A model generated the notes under the pieces. That model saw only the letters and a list, made by a program, of their open reading frames with translations. It was not told the origin of the DNA and made no database searches. Below are positions 31,299-34,768 of a stretch of DNA of 34,768 nt, piece after piece (position 1 is the first letter of the stretch; every line of letters starts with the position of its first letter). The stretch is from Phenylobacterium parvum (GTDB taxonomy: Bacteria; Pseudomonadota; Alphaproteobacteria; Caulobacterales; Caulobacteraceae): contig JAPOKE010000012.1 in NCBI GenBank assembly GCA_029977805.1, forward strand, positions 1 through 34,768, given 5' to 3'. Both the position numbers and the translations under genes were made by a program.

Positions 31299-34130
31299 AT
31301 GTCCAAGCGCCTGCGCCCGACCCGGCTGGAACACGTCCTTGACGGCGTCAGCCTGCGCGCGCGCCTGTCCGCGGCCGCCCTGGACGCCATCGGCGACGAG
31401 GCCGAGCAGAGGCGGCGCGCCCTCGACATCCTTCGCCAGGCCCTGTTCCGCGGACGGATGATCGCCAAGGAGCGACTGGAGAACGGGGCCGGCGGCATCG
31501 AGACCGCCCGGCTCCTGGCCGGCGTGACCGACGAGGTGGTCTGCGCCCTCTACGACTTCACCACCGTCCACGTCTTCCGGGCGAGGAACCCCACGGAGGG
31601 CGAGCGGCTGGCGCTGATGGCGGTCGGCGGCTACGGCCGCGGGGCGCTCGCGCCCTTCTCCGACCTCGACCTGCTCTTCCTGCGTCCCTACAAGCAGACG
31701 CCGCACGCCGAGAGCGTCATCGAGTACATGCTCTACGCCCTCTGGGACCTGGGCTTCAAGGTCGGCCACGCCTCGCGGACAGTGGACGAATGCCTGCGCC
31801 TCTCGCGCGAGGACTTCACCATCCGCACCTCCATCCTGGAGGCCCGCCACCTCACCGGCGACGAGGCCCTGGCGGACGACCTGATCCGCCGCTTCCGCGA
31901 CGAGGTGATCCGCGGCACGGGCGCCCAGTTCGTGGCCGCCAAGCTCAGGGAGCGGGACGAGCGTCCCCTCCGCGCCGGCGCCAGCCGCTACATGGTCGAG
32001 CCGAACATCAAGGAGGGGAAGGGCGGTCTGCGGGACCTCAACACCCTCTTCTGGATCGCCCGCTATCTCAACCCCGTGGCCAGCGCCGACCGGGCGAGCG
32101 GCGTCATCCAGCTCGACATGTTCGACCGCCGCGAGGTGGCCAGCTTCATCCGCGCCATCGACTTCCTCTGGGCGGTGCGCTGCCACATGCACTTCGCCAC
32201 CGGCCGCCCCGAAGAGCGGCTGACCTTCGACCTGCAGCCGGCCATCGCCCGGCGCATGGGCTATGGCGACCGCGGCGACGCCCCGGCGGTGGAGCGCTTC
32301 ATGCGTCGCTACTTCCTCATCGCCAAGGAGGTCGGGGCCCTGACCCGGGTCTTCACGGCCAAGCTCGAGGAAGAGCGGGTGAAGTCCCAGCCCGGCGCCC
32401 TCTCGCGCCTGCTGCCCGGCCGCGGCCGGAGCCGCCGGCGGGAGGTCGCGCCCGGCTTCTTCGCCGAGGGCGGCCGCCTCAACGTGGACGGGCCCGGGGT
32501 CTTCGAGGCCGACCCGGTCAACCTCCTCCGCCTCTTCCTGCACGCCGACCGGGAGGGGCTGGACCTCCACCCCGACGCCTTCACCGCCGCCGCCCGCTGC
32601 GCCGCCCTGATCGGGCCGAGGGTGCGACGCGACCCCGAAGCCGCCGCCGTCCTCCTCGACATCCTGGCCCGCGGACGCGACCCGCAGCGGGCCCTGACCC
32701 TGATGAACGAGGCCGACGTCCTCGGCCGCTACCTGCCGGAGTGGGGCCGCATCGTCGCCAAGATGCAGTTCAACATGTACCACTCCTACACGGTGGACGA
32801 GCACACCCTGCGGGCGGTGGGGATCATCGCCGGCATCGCCGACGGGCGGTATGGCGAGGACCATCCCCTCGCCACCGCCATCATGCCCCTGATCAGCGAC
32901 CGCGAGGCCCTGTTCCTCGCCATGCTCCTGCATGACACCGGCAAGGGCGGGGCCGGCGGGCAGGAAAAGGCCGGCGCCCGGGCGGCCCGCCAGGCCTGCG
33001 AGCGCCTGGGCCAGGGCCGCAAGCGGATCGAGCTCGTCGCCTGGCTGGTCGAGCACCACCTGGTGATGAGCGACTACGCCCAGAAGCGCGACGTCTCCGA
33101 TCCCCGGACCGTCGTCGACTTCGCCCGCATCGTCGAGACGCCCGAGCGGCTGCGCCTGCTGCTCGTCCTGACCGTGGCCGACATCCGCGCCGTCGGCCCC
33201 GGGGTCTGGAACGGCTGGAAGGGCCAGCTCCTGCGCGAGCTCTACCGGTCCACCGAGGCCCTGTTCAGGGGCGGCCGCGGGGCCGAGGACGCCGCCGCCA
33301 TCCGCCGCTACCACGAGAACGCCGCCTACGACGCCCGCATGCGGCTGGCGGAGTCGAGCCCGGCCCTCACCGAGTGGGCCCAGTCCATGGAGGACGCCTA
33401 CTTCACCGCCTTCACCGATGACGAGGTCCGCGCCCACGGCGCCCTTGTCCGGCGCGCGGCGGAGGGCGGGGCGGCCACCGCCTGCCGGATCCGGCCGGAC
33501 ATGAACGCCGCGGAGGTCTCGATCGCGGCCACCGACCGGCCCCGCCTCTTCGCCGACCTGTCCGCCGCCCTGAACCTGGCGGGGGCGAACGTGATGGGCG
33601 CGCGGGTCCATACCTCCCGGCGCGGCGAGGCCCTGGACGTCTTCTTCGTCCAGGACGCCTCGGGGGCCGCCTTCGGCGCCGACAACCCCAGGGCCCTCGA
33701 CCGGCTGATGACCCTCCTCGAGGCGGCGGGCCGGGGCGAGCCCCTGAAGCGCGACGGCCGGCCTCCGGCGGAGCTGGGCCGCGCCGCGGCCTTCGCCATC
33801 ACCCCCACCGTCATGCTCGACAATGACGCCTCGGAGGCCGCCACGGTCATCGAGGCCTCCGGCCGCGACCGGCCCGGCCTGCTCTCGGCCCTGGCCGAGG
33901 TCATCGCCGACGCCGGCCTGTCCATCGTGTCCGCCCACATCGACGGCTACGGCGAGCGGGCGGTGGACGCCTTCTACGTGGTCGACGACCGGGGCCGGAA
34001 GCTGGTGGATCCCGATCGCAGCGCCCGTCTGAGGGCCGACCTCCTGTCCGCCCTCGAGGCCGTGGAGGCCCAGCCCGCCGGCCGCAGCCGCGCCCACCTG
34101 CAGAAGGCCCGGGCCAGCGTCGCCCGCTGA
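31299..34130 (+). CDS. glnD: PII uridylyltransferase/uridylyl-removing enzyme GlnD
   Basis: The 943-residue GlnD is of the usual alphaproteobacterial size. The nucleotidyltransferase site is GGYGRGALAPFSDLDLL (110-126), with the catalytic Asp pair in SDLD. The GlnD-specific middle domain follows. The HD domain carries MLLHDTGKG (His545, Asp546), which removes UMP from PII. Two ACT domains come last (from about 739 and 849, with ATDRPRLFADL and GRDRPGLLSAL), which sense glutamine. It adds or removes UMP on PII proteins and so sets nitrogen assimilation. All motifs are intact. The ATG at 31299 has GGCGGGA close upstream; upstream frame extensions are unsupported. The murJ gene follows after 64 bp, an order I recall from Caulobacter-type genomes. 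Confidence 0.95.
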   Translation: MSKRLRPTRLEHVLDGVSLRARLSAAALDAIGDEAEQRRRALDILRQALFRGRMIAKERLENGAGGIETARLLAGVTDEVVCALYDFTTVHVFRARNPTEGERLALMAVGGYGRGALAPFSDLDLLFLRPYKQTPHAESVIEYMLYALWDLGFKVGHASRTVDECLRLSREDFTIRTSILEARHLTGDEALADDLIRRFRDEVIRGTGAQFVAAKLRERDERPLRAGASRYMVEPNIKEGKGGLRDLNTLFWIARYLNPVASADRASGVIQLDMFDRREVASFIRAIDFLWAVRCHMHFATGRPEERLTFDLQPAIARRMGYGDRGDAPAVERFMRRYFLIAKEVGALTRVFTAKLEEERVKSQPGALSRLLPGRGRSRRREVAPGFFAEGGRLNVDGPGVFEADPVNLLRLFLHADREGLDLHPDAFTAAARCAALIGPRVRRDPEAAAVLLDILARGRDPQRALTLMNEADVLGRYLPEWGRIVAKMQFNMYHSYTVDEHTLRAVGIIAGIADGRYGEDHPLATAIMPLISDREALFLAMLLHDTGKGGAGGQEKAGARAARQACERLGQGRKRIELVAWLVEHHLVMSDYAQKRDVSDPRTVVDFARIVETPERLRLLLVLTVADIRAVGPGVWNGWKGQLLRELYRSTEALFRGGRGAEDAAAIRRYHENAAYDARMRLAESSPALTEWAQSMEDAYFTAFTDDEVRAHGALVRRAAEGGAATACRIRPDMNAAEVSIAATDRPRLFADLSAALNLAGANVMGARVHTSRRGEALDVFFVQDASGAAFGADNPRALDRLMTLLEAAGRGEPLKRDGRPPAELGRAAAFAITPTVMLDNDASEAATVIEASGRDRPGLLSALAEVIADAGLSIVSAHIDGYGERAVDAFYVVDDRGRKLVDPDRSARLRADLLSALEAVEAQPAGRSRAHLQKARASVAR

Positions 34131-34194
34131 GCGGCCGGGCCCGGCGCGGGCCTCCGTCTTGACCCACCCCTCCGGCGGGGCGCATTCAGGCCCC

Positions 34195-34768
34195 GTGAGC
34201 GCCCCGACCCTCCAGACCGCCCCGCAGGGGGAGCCGCCGTCCGACGCGCCGAAGGCCGGGGGCGGGCTGATCCGCGCCTCCATGGTCTTCGCCGGCCTCA
34301 CCCTGGTCAGCCGCTTCCTGGGCCTGGCCCGGGACCTGGTCATCACCGCCCGGATGGGCGCCAGCCAGACCATCGCCGCCGACGCCTACTTCACCGCCCA
34401 GGCCTTCTCCAACCTGTTCCGCCGGGTCTTCGCCGAGGGCGCCTTCGCCGCCGCCTTCGTTCCCGCCTACGCCCGCAAGCTGGCCGCCGACGGCGACGCC
34501 GAGGCCGACGCCCTGGCCACGGACGCCCTCGCCGCCATGGCCGCCGCCACGGTGGTCCTGACCATCCTCGCCCAGCTGGCCATGCCCTGGATCATGCTGG
34601 TCTACTCCCCGGGCTACATCGAGGACCCGGCCAAGTTCCGCCTCGCGGTCGCCCTGACCCAGATCACCATGCCCTACCTGCCCTGCATGGTGGTGGCGGC
34701 CCTGCTCGCCGGAGTGCTCACCGCCCGGGGCCGCTTCATCGTCTACGGCGCCTATCCCGTCATCCTGA
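34195..34768 (+). CDS. murJ: Lipid II flippase MurJ (MviN), 5' part, cut by window edge
   Basis: From GTG 34195 the frame stays open to the last base, giving 191 residues of a protein of usually about 520. The N-terminal 22 residues are a hydrophilic Pro/Ala tail. The MurJ core then begins: GLIRASMVFAGLTLVSRFLGLARD, ARMGASQTIAADAYFTAQ, and the hallmark NLFRRVFAEGAFAAAFVPAY. Several membrane segments follow. MurJ flips lipid II to the periplasm for peptidoglycan synthesis and is essential. GTG is chosen because it is close behind an AGG and no better start is seen; a Met at residue 30 would cut into the first helix. It may be co-transcribed with glnD. Confidence 0.93.
   Translation, partial: MSAPTLQTAPQGEPPSDAPKAGGGLIRASMVFAGLTLVSRFLGLARDLVITARMGASQTIAADAYFTAQAFSNLFRRVFAEGAFAAAFVPAYARKLAADGDAEADALATDALAAMAAATVVLTILAQLAMPWIMLVYSPGYIEDPAKFRLAVALTQITMPYLPCMVVAALLAGVLTARGRFIVYGAYPVIL

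Noticed and set aside
34131-34194. Separate promoter for murJ (TTGACC near 34159)
   Set aside because: The matching -10 region (GCATTC) is poor, and the 64-bp gap is compatible with co-transcription with glnD.
31284-34373. Open frame of over 1000 codons antisense to glnD
   Set aside because: The translation is low-complexity Gly/Ala/Arg/Pro-rich with no motif, and glnD on the other strand has all its catalytic motifs. Long antisense frames are expected at this G+C content.

Overview
The window is about 72 % G+C, uses GTG and TTG starts, and is densely packed. It looks chromosomal and alphaproteobacterial, most likely Caulobacterales (Caulobacter or Phenylobacterium-like). The reasons are the glnD-murJ order at the right end, a DUF4893 protein, a match to the CtrA octamer TTAACCAT, a GANTC (CcrM) site, and many scattered lipid and aromatic-type catabolic enzymes. 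I see no tRNA, rRNA, CRISPR array, transposase or prophage gene. The genus is an inference from gene content.

Left part (1-2951): a truncated dinucleotide-binding protein runs off the left edge, divergent from a two-hotdog acyl-CoA thioesterase. Next comes a patatin-like lipase with a built-in transmembrane hairpin. From 2935 to 10856 lies a surface-glycan type cluster in two divergent operons. The leftward operon encodes a Gfo/Idh/MocA sugar dehydrogenase, an ATP-grasp ligase, an FkbM methyltransferase, a second methyltransferase and a membrane desaturase. The rightward operon encodes a DegT/DnrJ-type sugar aminotransferase and a GT-B glycosyltransferase. The 148-bp gap between them holds the CtrA-like octamer. 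Together these genes could make and attach an oxidised, aminated, acylated and methylated sugar.

Middle (10892-15917): a short-chain dehydrogenase is followed by the most interesting locus of the window. One gene fuses a dual-specificity-type phosphatase to an ADP-ribosylglycohydrolase. It is divergent from a NrtR-like regulator (Nudix domain plus winged helix). Their 83-bp AT-rich gap contains two copies of a GTGT-N7-ACAC dyad, 25 bp apart, overlapping a near-consensus promoter. This looks like a self-regulated ADP-ribose/NAD module. An outer-membrane TpsB-type transporter with no visible TpsA partner follows.

Right-middle (16008-28911): a run of mostly single-gene or two-gene units. They encode a methyltransferase, a secreted prolyl oligopeptidase, a secreted sulfatase with an HSL-type esterase, another methyltransferase, a secreted serine beta-lactamase-fold hydrolase, a Baeyer-Villiger-type flavoprotein and a crotonase. 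Then come a TerB-like protein coupled to a 61-residue small protein, a DUF4893 exported protein, a phytanoyl-CoA dioxygenase-like protein and a small membrane protein. Convergent neighbours often overlap or abut.

Right end (28938-34768): a NatAB-like ABC exporter pair is divergent from glnD (PII uridylyltransferase), followed by the 5' part of murJ (lipid II flippase), cut by the window edge.
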